From: Enterobacter chengduensis
Lineage (GTDB): Bacteria; Pseudomonadota; Gammaproteobacteria; Enterobacterales; Enterobacteriaceae
Direction of reading: 5' to 3'
NCBI RefSeq assembly: GCF_001984825.2
Contig: NZ_CP043318.1
Coordinates: forward strand, 1,922,001-1,986,000
DNA length: 64,000 bases
Shown: one piece after another, positions 19,599-27,559 of the stretch
Layout: every line of letters starts with the position of its first letter
How positions within the stretch are numbered: the stretch's first letter is position 1
Position numbers and translations under genes: made by a program
The notes under the pieces: generated by a model
The model's input: the letters and a program-made list of their open reading frames with translations, nothing else
Databases searched by the model: none
Told to the model about the DNA's origin: nothing

Positions 19599-20786
19599 TT
19601 AGCTTTCGTGTTTTACACGTATCAGGCTCATGAAGAGGGCGCCGGTGAGGGCCAGCATCGCTGAAATCATCAGCGTCTGCTCCCAGTGACCTTTATCCAG
19701 CAGATCGCCGTATAAAATGGCTGACAACGCACTGCCTAAATAAAAAGAGAGCTGACGAATACTTGTTGATAACAGCGTTCTTTCTTTCGCGAAGCCGGTT
19801 ATCGCAAGCGTATCCAGGAGGGGCATCAGGCAGTAATTAAGAAGAAGTCGCAGGAAATAGAGTACAATAAAAATAAAAACGGGAACATGCAAAGACTGAG
19901 AGTACAGACAACCAGCCGTTAATATTCCTGCAATAATAATCGTGGGCTTTAGTGAAAATCGCTTGACCAGTAAAGGGGCAAACAGGGCACCGATGATACT
20001 GACAATTTTGTCTCCACCCATTATTAATGAAATTTCGCTGATATTCATGCTGTACGCAAGATTAAATACGATATTCACGAACCGAAAGATGAGCGTAATG
20101 GATGCGCCAAGCAGTGCTGCAGCGATAAAGAGCACGGCAAAGTTATACCACTCCAGCTCCTTTTTTTCCACCATACGTCGGGTGTCACTTTCAGGTTCAG
20201 AGATACCCTGAATCGATTTAATGCGAAAATAGATCATTAGTAAGGAAGCCATAAATGATGCTACAAGAATTCCCTGATAGTGACCTAATGCTTCGCCACT
20301 CAAATAGTGAGTAACCGCGCTGACTATAACTGAACCTGTCATCGCCGCACCCAGATAGGCAACAAAAAAGCAGCTGAAAAGCGTAGTTCTGCTTTCAGGG
20401 TTAATATTCGATCCCATCAGAGAATTCCCGAGTGACAGAAGGGCAATCATTCCGGAAAGAATAAGCCCTAACGTAATGGCACTTCCCCATACCGAGGTGA
20501 GAACGGGTAGCAGAATAAAAGGTAGGCTGTAAATAAAAGCGGAAATCAGCAGTAAACGCTTTTGAGAAACACGCCTGCTGATGTAAATCAGCGGAATCAC
20601 CGCGGCGGCCATCATTGCCATGGCGATGGCATAGATATGACCTGTCGCCGCTTTATCTACGCCTCGCGCGTCGAGATAAAAGTTATAAACGGCGTCGAAC
20701 ATACCATTACTGAGTCCCATTAGAAAGGTAGCAATCAAAAAATTGCGCGCCGCGGAACTGAATTTTTTTATATCAGCGAACATCAT
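19599..20786 (-). CDS. MFS transporter, likely exporter of the cluster product
   Basis: A 395-residue membrane protein with about 12 hydrophobic segments and a long central loop around residues 185-205 (KSIQGISEPESDTRRMVEKKE), the usual layout of the major facilitator superfamily. The loop between segments 2 and 3 has a basic YISRRVSQKR run as in other MFS proteins. Its start overlaps the preceding hydrolase stop by four bases, so the two are translationally coupled. Location in a biosynthetic operon suggests export of the product or self-resistance; this is inference. Confidence 0.82.
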   Translation of the reverse strand: MMFADIKKFSSAARNFLIATFLMGLSNGMFDAVYNFYLDARGVDKAATGHIYAIAMAMMAAAVIPLIYISRRVSQKRLLLISAFIYSLPFILLPVLTSVWGSAITLGLILSGMIALLSLGNSLMGSNINPESRTTLFSCFFVAYLGAAMTGSVIVSAVTHYLSGEALGHYQGILVASFMASLLMIYFRIKSIQGISEPESDTRRMVEKKELEWYNFAVLFIAAALLGASITLIFRFVNIVFNLAYSMNISEISLIMGGDKIVSIIGALFAPLLVKRFSLKPTIIIAGILTAGCLYSQSLHVPVFIFIVLYFLRLLLNYCLMPLLDTLAITGFAKERTLLSTSIRQLSFYLGSALSAILYGDLLDKGHWEQTLMISAMLALTGALFMSLIRVKHES

Positions 20787-21349
20787 ACTTCCCTTTTTGC
20801 AACGTCAATGAATAAAGCGCCGGTGAATGTCTCAAATAAACGTTCCCCCTCTGACCATTGCCCGTATCCCGCAGCGGTATGCAGATGACCTGCTCCCGGA
20901 ATCATGCGGGTTTCGCATCCCCACTGCCGTGCGAGAACGCGCGCGCGATCTTCACTGAGGTGTTCATCGTTATCGCTGTGTATTAGCAGGGAGCGAATTC
21001 CCAGCGATGTTGAAGGCAGAGGACGCTGCTGTTTTAAAGGTTCTAACGCGGTTTCTGCGTCTACGTCTGCCGGTGCCACGAGGATTAGCGCCCGTACTTT
21101 ATTACTGGCACAAGACGTAGCCCACTGGGCAACGGTAACCGCACCGCAGCTATGTCCGAGCAATACGATATCGCCTTCGGTTTCGGCGATGGTGCGGTCA
21201 AGCCTGGCAATCCATTCGGATCGTGAAGGATTATTCCAGTCGTCCTGCTGGACGCGAACAGCGTTGCTGTATTTACGCTCTATCCAGCTCTGCCAGTGCT
21301 CGGGCCCTGAGTTTGTGTAGCCCGGAACGAGGAGGTAGGTGGTTTTCAT
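20783..21349 (-). CDS. RBBP9/YdeN-family serine hydrolase
   Basis: A 188-residue alpha/beta hydrolase of the small RBBP9/YdeN type. Landmarks are LLVPGYTNSGPEHWQSWIE at the N-terminus, the nucleophile elbow GHSCGA (Ser near residue 67), an acidic residue in LLIHSDNDEH, and a C-terminal His in GAGHLHTAAGYGQW. The family has serine hydrolase folds with poorly known substrates. In this cluster it might release or trim an ester or amide intermediate. It overlaps the MFS gene by four bases and lies 12 bases after the N-acetyltransferase gene. Confidence 0.85.
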   Translation of the reverse strand: MKTTYLLVPGYTNSGPEHWQSWIERKYSNAVRVQQDDWNNPSRSEWIARLDRTIAETEGDIVLLGHSCGAVTVAQWATSCASNKVRALILVAPADVDAETALEPLKQQRPLPSTSLGIRSLLIHSDNDEHLSEDRARVLARQWGCETRMIPGAGHLHTAAGYGQWSEGERLFETFTGALFIDVAKREV

Positions 21350-21361
21350 GGGTGTTTCGCC

Positions 21362-22141
21362 TTAAGAGAGTTGTTCTGATGGAATACTGAGTCCGAATCG
21401 TGAGAAGAGAAGCTCCGCCAGTTTTTCTTTATTTGTTATCTCCTCAGAGAGGGACGTCACCCCCTTTACTTCGGTGAACACATTATTGCGCAGGCTTATT
21501 CTGCCCTGCGGTGTAGGCAAGCTCGCCACCTTATTTGTGTTAAGAAGGCTTTCGGGATGATGTAGGGTATAAAAGTGAGCCATTTGGATATCAGGTTCCA
21601 GCGCGTCCGTATCGTGGAAAGCGTAGATTGCCTCCCAGACGGCATCGGGTTTACTCATCTCTTTTACAGAAACTACCCAGCCATAGACCGGATGGCGGTT
21701 TACTCTGGTTGAGAGGAAGGCGTGGTGATGGGTGTAATCTTCAGAAAGCAAAATCGGTGCCCGTGGCCCTTTAGCGCCAAAACCGATATCGAAAATCCAC
21801 TGTTGGTTATTAAGGGTTACAATAAAAAACTGGTGTGTGGCAGGCGTGGTATGGGGGATGAGTACTCTGGCTAAACGTTTACGAAAAACAATACCCGCAT
21901 GTTTAAACAGCGCTTCCAGCAATAGTGCAAATTCAAAGCAGATTCCACCCCTGTGATTGACCATTATGTTGCTGGCAATCTCATCATAAGAGAGTTTTTT
22001 CACAGCATTTTCTTTCATTCCAAAATTTTCAAAGGGAATAGAATAAAAATGCGCATTATGCAGTTGGGTGAGAAAATCAATATCTGCGGTCGGCGCTATA
22101 GTGAGTTTTAGTTTCTTAAGATAAACATCAAGATACTTCAT
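21362..22141 (-). CDS. Arylamine N-acetyltransferase-family protein
   Basis: A 259-residue member of the NAT family, which uses a Cys-His-Asp triad to move acyl groups from CoA to arylamines, hydrazines or arylhydroxylamines. The Cys lies in NHRGGICFEF (about residue 69), the His in ATHQFFIV (about 108), and the Asp in WIFDIGFG (about 123). The length is normal. Some relatives act as amide synthases closing macrolactams (rifamycin RifF type). Presence beside an AurF-like N-oxygenase suggests arylamine or hydroxylamine chemistry in this pathway; that link is inference. Confidence 0.88.
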   Translation of the reverse strand: MKYLDVYLKKLKLTIAPTADIDFLTQLHNAHFYSIPFENFGMKENAVKKLSYDEIASNIMVNHRGGICFEFALLLEALFKHAGIVFRKRLARVLIPHTTPATHQFFIVTLNNQQWIFDIGFGAKGPRAPILLSEDYTHHHAFLSTRVNRHPVYGWVVSVKEMSKPDAVWEAIYAFHDTDALEPDIQMAHFYTLHHPESLLNTNKVASLPTPQGRISLRNNVFTEVKGVTSLSEEITNKEKLAELLFSRFGLSIPSEQLS

Positions 22142-22255
22142 AAATCCACCATCAAATAATCAACAGCACAATTTTATTTATGACAAGGAGAGATAGTTCC
22201 CACGAGAGGAACTATCTTCGGTATTAATTGTAAATAAGGTAATTCTGTGTTGCGG

Positions 22256-23278
22256 TTACTGAGTTATTGTATCCAGCAGCCCATCGTAATAATCTGCGCA
22301 AGACTGCAGGCGAAGTATCGCGCCAGAAATAATATCATTCGCCGCTTCCGGTTTTTTCATTAACAATGGCTTAATAACGTTGTTTAGCCACCCGTCGGCA
22401 TGGTCAACGTCAATTTCAATATGTTCAGTATAGTAGAGTGCATGTTTTTCATTGATGCCCAGACGCTTAATACCTCTGACAAGCTTTGTATATTGTGGAG
22501 GATCGAGTAGCTCTGTGACGGCCATCGCGCCGATTGATTTATAATAATGCTGACGATTGGTCGCTCCCAACATAAACACATTATAACCTGTATATCCTTG
22601 CCAGGTATAAAGATTGGTAAATCGATCGTCTGGAAGAGATATATTACGTTGTGTTAACAGATGTTCATATAAACCGACATGTGTCCGATTTGGATCGCCA
22701 TTGCCAGACTCATCCCAGAGGTTTTTACAAATTTCTGCTCTTGTTTGCGGTAAAGAACCCGGGAGCATTAGCGCAACAAGGTCAAAAAACAGAATATTTA
22801 ACGCACTGTCACTTTTGAAAAAATAATCCATCTGTTCTACGGAAGCCGTAGATTCAAGAAAATCAAAAATCGGATGGCAGGAAGCGCGATGAGACTGGCA
22901 GAGCTCAATAAGCTGGTGTGAGAGGTTTTCACCTTTGCCGATCGTTATTTTGGGCACCCGGCTCATTTCATAAGACAGCCAGTGCGTTTGAATTTCTTGT
23001 TTTAATGCCAGCAGCAGTGGATGATATTGGTTTCCAGCCGCAGCGGACTGCGGTTCTGCAAGAGAGAGATTATTAAGTATAAAAAGCGCATGTTGAAGTT
23101 CTTTGCGCGCGAGCAGATTACCTTCGGAATATGCCTGGCCTGAGAGCGCACGGCAGGTATCCAGGATTTGCTCTTCTGTAATGCCTTGCTGCTGTAAAAG
23201 ATCGGCGGGATTAGGAGTATTCGCCAACTGAAGAACGACTTCGTTTAAGGGCGCGTCGAAACGCCTGCTATTGCTCAT
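22256..23278 (-). CDS. Haem-oxygenase-like diiron oxidase (HDO family)
   Basis: A 340-residue all-helical protein of the iron-containing redox enzyme type (Haem_oxygenas_2 / HDO fold). Metal-ligand motifs are visible: HPIFDFLE (about 145), NLWDESGNGDPNRTHVGLY (about 200), and YYTEHIEIDVDHADGW (about 295). HDO enzymes use a transient diiron site for N-oxygenation, C-C cleavage (BesC, UndA), N-N bond formation (SznF) or, for CADD, p-aminobenzoate synthesis. The start at 23278 (MSNSRRFDAPL) is chosen over a 21-residue longer TTG start. It is probably the first gene of the biosynthetic operon. Reaction and substrate are not known. Confidence 0.78.
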   Translation of the reverse strand: MSNSRRFDAPLNEVVLQLANTPNPADLLQQQGITEEQILDTCRALSGQAYSEGNLLARKELQHALFILNNLSLAEPQSAAAGNQYHPLLLALKQEIQTHWLSYEMSRVPKITIGKGENLSHQLIELCQSHRASCHPIFDFLESTASVEQMDYFFKSDSALNILFFDLVALMLPGSLPQTRAEICKNLWDESGNGDPNRTHVGLYEHLLTQRNISLPDDRFTNLYTWQGYTGYNVFMLGATNRQHYYKSIGAMAVTELLDPPQYTKLVRGIKRLGINEKHALYYTEHIEIDVDHADGWLNNVIKPLLMKKPEAANDIISGAILRLQSCADYYDGLLDTITQ

Positions 23279-23493
23279 GGTGTGTTTGAACCTGCTATGT
23301 GAGATACAGGCAAAAGCTATCACATCTAAAACTATACGCAACAGTAAAGTTGTTATAATGTTAAAAAATTAAAGAATATAGTTATATATTATTGATTTTG
23401 AAGGGTTTTTATCTTGTGCTGTGTGTTGTTGTTTTTTAACATTAATAAAGTGACGCAATAACTATACTCATCGGTCTACTTGCGGGAAGTCTC
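23279..23493. promoter_or_regulatory. Probable promoter/operator region of the biosynthetic cluster
   Basis: A 215-base AT-rich gap between the TetR gene and the HDO gene, both on the minus strand. It contains a 9-base inverted repeat, TATAGTTAT at 23377-23385 and ATAACTATA at 23458-23466. These are good candidates for TetR operator half-sites controlling the operon. Promoter location is inferred from the gap; no boxes are assigned firmly. Confidence 0.4.
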
Positions 23494-24069
23494 TTAAAAG
23501 ACCTTGCTCTCAGCAAGGATTAGCGATTTTGCAGCAATCCATGCCAGATCGATAGCCTGATACTCGCGGGTCATTGAGGGGCTGAGGGAGGCAATAATTG
23601 CGCCATCAATCAGAATCATGATCGTTAGCGCGAGACGCTCCGCTGGCTCTGGCTCTATCGCTTCTTTAAGCACATCCGTTATGGTTTGGACCAAATCGGT
23701 TTTCAGTTCATCGTTAATCTGCAAAATAAGCGGGGAGGTGGCCCCCAGTTCTGTTACAGCACGTGAAAACATACATCCGTTAAAATCGGGACCGGCTATC
23801 CAGGAGGCATAATAATCAAAGATGCCTTTCAGCTTCAGGCGAGGTGTGGCGGCAGTAGAGATTATCTGCGCAATTTCGCTTAAGAAAACCGTTTTTCGAA
23901 TGCTGAGAACTTCCGTTATTAATGACTCTTTGTCCGGGAAGTATTTATAAAAAGTCATTTTTGAAACATCGCCCGCCTGAGCAATTTTTTCTATGCTCGG
24001 GCTGACATAACCGGATTCGTTGAAAATGTTATTCGCTGCACTGATTATTTTCATTTTTGTATTACGCAT
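23494..24069 (-). CDS. TetR-family regulator of the biosynthetic cluster
   Basis: A 191-residue TetR-family protein. The N-terminal helix-turn-helix (about 8-55) reads IISAANNIFNESGYVSPS, then IEKIAQAGDVSKMTFYKYFPDKESL, typical of the family. The C-terminal ligand domain has ILIDGAIIASL near residue 155. It lies upstream of, and in the same direction as, the biosynthetic genes, and is a likely pathway-specific repressor sensing a product or precursor. AT-rich like the rest of the cluster. Confidence 0.85.
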   Translation of the reverse strand: MRNTKMKIISAANNIFNESGYVSPSIEKIAQAGDVSKMTFYKYFPDKESLITEVLSIRKTVFLSEIAQIISTAATPRLKLKGIFDYYASWIAGPDFNGCMFSRAVTELGATSPLILQINDELKTDLVQTITDVLKEAIEPEPAERLALTIMILIDGAIIASLSPSMTREYQAIDLAWIAAKSLILAESKVF

Positions 24070-24223
24070 AAATTTTTCTCTGAATCCAGTAAAAATCCGA
24101 CTTATTATAGGGTTATTTAAGGTGAATTATACACGCTATATCAAATGTCGAACAATTTCTTTACATTTTATGCCTCTAACCGTTAACGCTGGGTTCCCCT
24201 TCGTGGTTGTAAGAATATATAAG
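24070..24223. other. AT-rich spacer between TetR gene and tRNA repeat region
   Basis: A short AT-rich stretch holding the presumed promoter of the TetR gene. No gene or integrase remnant is seen. It ends at the first terminator of the tRNA-repeat module. Confidence 0.4.
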
Positions 24224-24250
24224 AAAAAAGCCCGCATTTTCATGCGAGCT
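24224..24250 (-). terminator. Terminator, end of tRNA-Ser copy-1 module
   Basis: On the minus strand AGCTCGCAT-GAAA-ATGCGGGCT followed by six T. It is nearly the same as the terminators at 24404-24432 and 27337-27365. Confidence 0.8.
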
Positions 24251-24262
24251 CTTCTTCAAATA

Positions 24263-24400
24263 TGGCGGTGAGGGGGGGATTGACTCGCTTCGCTCGCCCT
24301 GCGGGCAGCCTGTTCGCTTCGCTCTCAGTCTGTCCAACTGGCTGCGCCAATTGTCGAACCCCGGTCGGGGGTTCTCATCCCCCCTGCATGTGTGCAACAT
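24263..24400 (-). repeat. rtT-like repeat with tRNA-Ser 3' tail, unit A
   Basis: A 138-base unit downstream of tRNA-Ser copy 1. Its end (24263-24281, TGGCGGTGAGGGGGGGATT) is identical to the last 19 bases of the tRNA gene including CCA, then diverges. It also carries a GAACCCC-GGTC-GGGGGTTC hairpin near 24356. A close copy is at 27378-27500. E. coli tyrT is followed by rtT repeats built the same way, each holding a 19-base tRNA tail. Confidence 0.75.
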
Positions 24401-24403
24401 ACG

Positions 24404-24432
24404 AAAAAAAAGCCCGCATTTTCATGCGAGCT
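24404..24432 (-). terminator. Terminator of tRNA-Ser copy 1
   Basis: Stem AGCTCGCAT / ATGCGGGCT with an eight-T tail on the minus strand, 12 bases after the tRNA CCA end. Confidence 0.85.
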
Positions 24433-24444
24433 CTTCTTCAAATA

Positions 24445-24532
24445 TGGCGGTGAGGGGGGGATTCGAACCCCCGATACGTTGCCGTATACACACTTTCCAG
24501 GCGTGCTCCTTCAGCCACTCGGACACCTCACC
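24445..24532 (-). tRNA. tRNA-Ser (anticodon GGA), copy 1
   Basis: An 88-base class II tRNA gene with encoded CCA (TGG at 24445-24447 on the plus strand). The 5' end reads GGTGAGGTGTCCGAG, the anticodon loop is CTGGAAAG (anticodon GGA at 24496-24498), the long variable arm and the TTCGAATC T-loop are present. It matches E. coli serW/serX. It is identical to the copy at 27560-27647. Confidence 0.96.
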
Positions 24533-24669
24533 ATATTGTTTTGCTGCCTGACTGCTTGGGGGGCAACGGGGCGCTACTATAGGGAGTTGCGCTAAAACGG
24601 TCAAGCAGATTTTCTGTATTCGTGTGCGTTCGGTTAAGCCTTAATCAGCTCATGCCGCAGTACGGGTTA

Positions 24670-25347
24670 TTAGCGCTTTGAATCGAGCACTTCGCTGTTT
24701 TTAACCACTTCCTGCGCTTTGCCGTAGCTTTCGATCAGCAGTTGGTAAGCCGGGAAGATATGGGTATATACCTCAGCCCATTCAGCCGCGTCTTCACGGT
24801 TCCAGGTACGCTGGATCTCAGAGGTCACCGCCGCCGTGTCCATCGGGACCACGCCTGCCTGCACGACGCGCGCCAGCGTGATCTCCTGTGCCATTTTGCT
24901 GTAGGTACCGGAGGCATCAATCACCGCAAACACCTTATACCCGTCCGCAACCGCGCTGATTGACGGGAAGGCCATGCAGACGCTGGTGATAGTGCCTGCG
25001 ATAATCAACGTCTTGCGTCCGGTCGCTTTCACCGCCGCCACAAACTCCGGATTATCCCAGGCATTGATCTCACCTTTACGGGCAACGTATTGCGCATGCG
25101 GCGCGTTGGCGTGGATCTCCGGGATAAGCGGGCCGTTTGGCCCCTGCGGAACGGACGCGGTGGTGATCACCGGGATCTTTGCCAGAGTCGCGATTTTAGC
25201 CAGCGCAGCCGCACGGGCGCGCAGTTCCGGCATGGGCATATCCCCAACGGTCTGGAACAGGCCGCTTTGGTGATCGATGAGCAACATCACCGCATCGTTA
25301 ACATCGATAACCGGACGCGTGCCGTTAAAATTCGCAGGTGTAGACAT
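24670..25347 (-). CDS. Isochorismatase-family (YcaC-like) cysteine hydrolase
   Basis: A 225-residue isochorismatase-fold hydrolase. Key residues: Asp in VMLLIDHQSGLF (about residue 26), Lys in ARKGEINAWDNP (about 92), and nucleophile Cys in GTITSVCMAFPS (about 125). It resembles YcaC-type hydrolases, whose substrates are not well defined. An AGGAGAAG ribosome site precedes its ATG. It follows the pirin gene by 20 bases on the same strand and both diverge from a LysR regulator, forming one small catabolic or detoxification unit. Confidence 0.88.
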   Translation of the reverse strand: MSTPANFNGTRPVIDVNDAVMLLIDHQSGLFQTVGDMPMPELRARAAALAKIATLAKIPVITTASVPQGPNGPLIPEIHANAPHAQYVARKGEINAWDNPEFVAAVKATGRKTLIIAGTITSVCMAFPSISAVADGYKVFAVIDASGTYSKMAQEITLARVVQAGVVPMDTAAVTSEIQRTWNREDAAEWAEVYTHIFPAYQLLIESYGKAQEVVKNSEVLDSKR

Positions 25348-25367
25348 GTTCTTCTCCTTTATTACCT

Positions 25368-26228
25368 TCAGATCTGGCCGAAGCGGCCTGAGTTGAAATC
25401 ACGAATGGCTTCGTTGATTTCGCTTTTACTGTTCATCACAAACGGGCCATAGCCCACGATGGGTTCATTCAGCGGCTCGCCCGCCATCAGCAGCACTTTT
25501 GCGTCGCTGTTCGCCTCCAGGTGCAGCTTGTCGCCTTCCTGGCTCAGTACGACCAGCTGGGCTTCTCCTGCCTGAGCCGTACCGTTCACCGTGATGTTGC
25601 CTTCCAGCACGACCAGCGCGGTGCTCCAGCCTTCGGGCTGGTTGAGCGTCAGATGGCTTCCCTGATTAAGCGCGATATCCCAGACGTTCAGCGGCGAGAA
25701 GGTGTGCGCCGGGCCGGTAACCTCGTCGTAACGACCGGCAATAACCCGCAGCGTTCCACCGTTGTCAGGCAGCGTCGCCACCGGGATCGCATCCTTCGTT
25801 ATGCTCTGGTAGCCCGGCACCGCCAGCTTGTCTTTCGCCGGCAGGTTGACCCACAGCTGCATCATTTTCAGCTCGCCGCCTTTCTGCGAGAACCCGGCGG
25901 AGTGGAACTCCTCGTGCAAAATGCCTGCGCCTGCGGTCATCCACTGCACGTCGCCGGGGCCAATGATGCCGCCTTTACCGGTGGAGTCGCGATGCTCCAC
26001 TTCACCGGAATAGACGATGGTGACCGTTTCAAAACCCCGGTGAGGATGCTGGCCTACGCCGCGTTTCGCACCGTCAGCGGGAAAGGTGTACGGGCCCGCG
26101 TAGTCCAGCAGCAGGAACGGGCTGAGAGACTCGCCGTGCGTCTGATACGAGAACATTGAACGGACCGGGAAACCGTCTCCCACCCAGTGCTGGCGGGGAG
26201 CGGTATAAACGCCGGTAATGTTTTTCAT
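25368..26228 (-). CDS. Pirin-family bicupin (YhhW/quercetinase-like)
   Basis: A 286-residue pirin with two cupin domains. The N-terminal metal site is visible in GVGQHPHRGFETVTIVYSGEVEHRDS (His residues around 58, 60 and 102 area, Glu 63 region), and GGIIGPGDVQWMTAGAGILHEE carries the remaining ligands. Start at 26228 (MKNITGVYTAPRQHW) has AGGAG six bases upstream; a longer open frame exists but runs through the LysR promoter. Pirins may act as quercetin dioxygenases or regulators. Likely co-transcribed with the isochorismatase gene and controlled by the divergent LysR protein. Confidence 0.9.
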   Translation of the reverse strand: MKNITGVYTAPRQHWVGDGFPVRSMFSYQTHGESLSPFLLLDYAGPYTFPADGAKRGVGQHPHRGFETVTIVYSGEVEHRDSTGKGGIIGPGDVQWMTAGAGILHEEFHSAGFSQKGGELKMMQLWVNLPAKDKLAVPGYQSITKDAIPVATLPDNGGTLRVIAGRYDEVTGPAHTFSPLNVWDIALNQGSHLTLNQPEGWSTALVVLEGNITVNGTAQAGEAQLVVLSQEGDKLHLEANSDAKVLLMAGEPLNEPIVGYGPFVMNSKSEINEAIRDFNSGRFGQI

Positions 26229-26337
26229 GATTAACTCCTGATGTTCTGTTGATGTAATTAGCTTATATTCAGGTTTAATATCCCGGTAGATAGTGAAAAT
26301 GGTATTCACTGTTCTAAAAATAGAACGATGAGGATGT

Positions 26338-27243
26338 ATGCAAGATCTCAATGACTTCGTCTGGTTTGTGAAGGTGGTGGACAGCGGTGGCTTTGCGGCG
26401 GCGGGAAGGGCGCTCGATCTGCCCAAGTCCAGGCTAAGCCGCCGGATCGCGCAGCTGGAAGAACGCCTTGGCGTGCGGCTCATTCACCGAACAACCCGGC
26501 AGTTTACGGTGACCGAGGTCGGGCAGACCTTTTATCAGCACTGCAAAGCGATGATGGTGGAGGCCGAAGCCGCCGAGGAAGCCGTTGCGGCACTGCAGGC
26601 CGAACCGCGCGGTGTCGTCAGGATCACGTGCCCGATAACCCTGCTGCATGTCCACGTGGGTCCGATGCTGGCCAGATTTATGGCGCGCTACCCCGGCATC
26701 AATCTTCAGCTGGAGGCGACCAACCGGCGGGTCGACCTGGTGGGAGAGGGGGTGGATATCGCGATTCGCGTCCGCCCGCGTCCGTTTGATGACAGCGACC
26801 TGGTGTTAAGGGTGCTGGCTGACAGGGGGCATTGTCTGGTGGCCGGGCCGGCGTTACTTCAACGCATGGGAGAACCGGTCGCCCCGTCAGAACTCAGTGC
26901 CTGGCCTGGGTTAAGCACGAGCGAGGGTAAACATATCCATAAATGGGAACTCTGTGGCCCCGGCGGCGCCAGAGCGGAAATCCATTACCATCCCCGGCTG
27001 ATCACCACCGATATGCTCGCGCTGCGTGAAGCTGCCATGGCGGGCATCGGCGTGGTGCAGCTGCCGATTTTAATGGTGAAGGATCAGCTTGCGTCCGGAG
27101 AGCTGGTTCGGGTACTTGAGGCATGGGAACCGCGACGGGAAGTGATTCACGCCGTTTATCCGTCAAGGCGCGGTTTGCTGCCGTCCGTCAGAACGCTGGT
27201 AGATTTTCTGACCGCAGAGTACGCGAAGATGGTTGAAGAGTAG
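26338..27243 (+). CDS. LysR-family transcriptional regulator
   Basis: A 301-residue LysR-type regulator. The N-terminal winged helix (about 1-60) reads DLNDFVWFVKVVDSGGFAAAGRALDLPKSRLSRRIAQLEERLGVRLIHRTTRQF, and the rest is a periplasmic-binding-like effector domain. It diverges from the pirin gene across 109 bases, the typical LysR arrangement, so it probably controls the pirin-isochorismatase pair. The effector is not known. Confidence 0.9.
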   Translation: MQDLNDFVWFVKVVDSGGFAAAGRALDLPKSRLSRRIAQLEERLGVRLIHRTTRQFTVTEVGQTFYQHCKAMMVEAEAAEEAVAALQAEPRGVVRITCPITLLHVHVGPMLARFMARYPGINLQLEATNRRVDLVGEGVDIAIRVRPRPFDDSDLVLRVLADRGHCLVAGPALLQRMGEPVAPSELSAWPGLSTSEGKHIHKWELCGPGGARAEIHYHPRLITTDMLALREAAMAGIGVVQLPILMVKDQLASGELVRVLEAWEPRREVIHAVYPSRRGLLPSVRTLVDFLTAEYAKMVEE

Positions 27244-27250
27244 TTTTTGT

Positions 27251-27279
27251 AGGTCGGGTAAGCGCAGCGCCACCCGACA
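27251..27279. repeat. REP palindrome
   Basis: A REP unit (GTCGGGT...GCGCAGCGCC...ACCCGAC) directly after the LysR gene. Confidence 0.7.
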
Positions 27280-27302
27280 TATACGGCGCAGGGGAGCTTT
27301 AA

Positions 27303-27333
27303 GATTCTCATCCCCCCTGCATGTGTGCAACAT
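27303..27333 (-). repeat. Truncated rtT-like repeat
   Basis: These 31 bases match the distal part of unit A (24370-24400) almost exactly but the rest of the unit is missing, cut at the junction with the LysR side. This suggests the pirin block replaced or entered an existing repeat array. Confidence 0.55.
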
Positions 27334-27336
27334 GCG

Positions 27337-27365
27337 AAAAAAAAGCCCGCATTTTCATGCGAGCT
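27337..27365 (-). terminator. Terminator inside tRNA-Ser copy-2 module
   Basis: Same stem as 24404-24432 with eight T on the minus strand. Confidence 0.8.
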
Positions 27366-27377
27366 CTTCTTCAAATA

Positions 27378-27500
27378 TGGCGGTGAGGGGGGGATTGACT
27401 CGCTTCGCTCGCCCTGCGGGCAGCCTGTTCGCTGCGCTCTCAGTCTGTCCAACTGGCTGTCGCCAGTTGTCGAACCCCGGTCGGGGGTTCTCATCCCCCC
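27378..27500 (-). repeat. rtT-like repeat with tRNA-Ser 3' tail, unit B
   Basis: A close copy of unit A. Bases 27378-27396 repeat the last 19 bases of the tRNA gene, followed by the same CGCTTCGCTCGCCCTGCGG segment and GAACCCC...GGGGTTC hairpin. It differs from unit A at a few positions (for example CTGTCGCCAG against CTGCGCCAA). Confidence 0.75.
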
Positions 27501-27518
27501 CTTTCGGAGAATATAAAA

Positions 27519-27546
27519 GAAAAAAGCCCGTACTTTCGTACGAGCT
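27519..27546 (-). terminator. Terminator of tRNA-Ser copy 2
   Basis: Stem AGCTCGTAC-GAAA-GTACGGGCT and six T on the minus strand. The stem differs from the copy-1 terminator by compensating changes (CAT/ATG to TAC/GTA), showing that the structure is kept. Confidence 0.85.
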
Positions 27547-27559
27547 CTCATCTTAAATA

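Noticed and set aside
16324..24069. A siderophore or NRPS cluster
   Set aside because: No adenylation, condensation or carrier domains and no TonB receptor are present; the ATP-grasp gene is the only ligase.
24263..24281. tRNA 3' tail as the attR of an integrated island
   Set aside because: The tail sits in a short repeat unit between terminators, occurs twice in the same way after both tRNA copies, and no integrase gene is near. An rtT-type repeat explains it better, though an old integration is not excluded.
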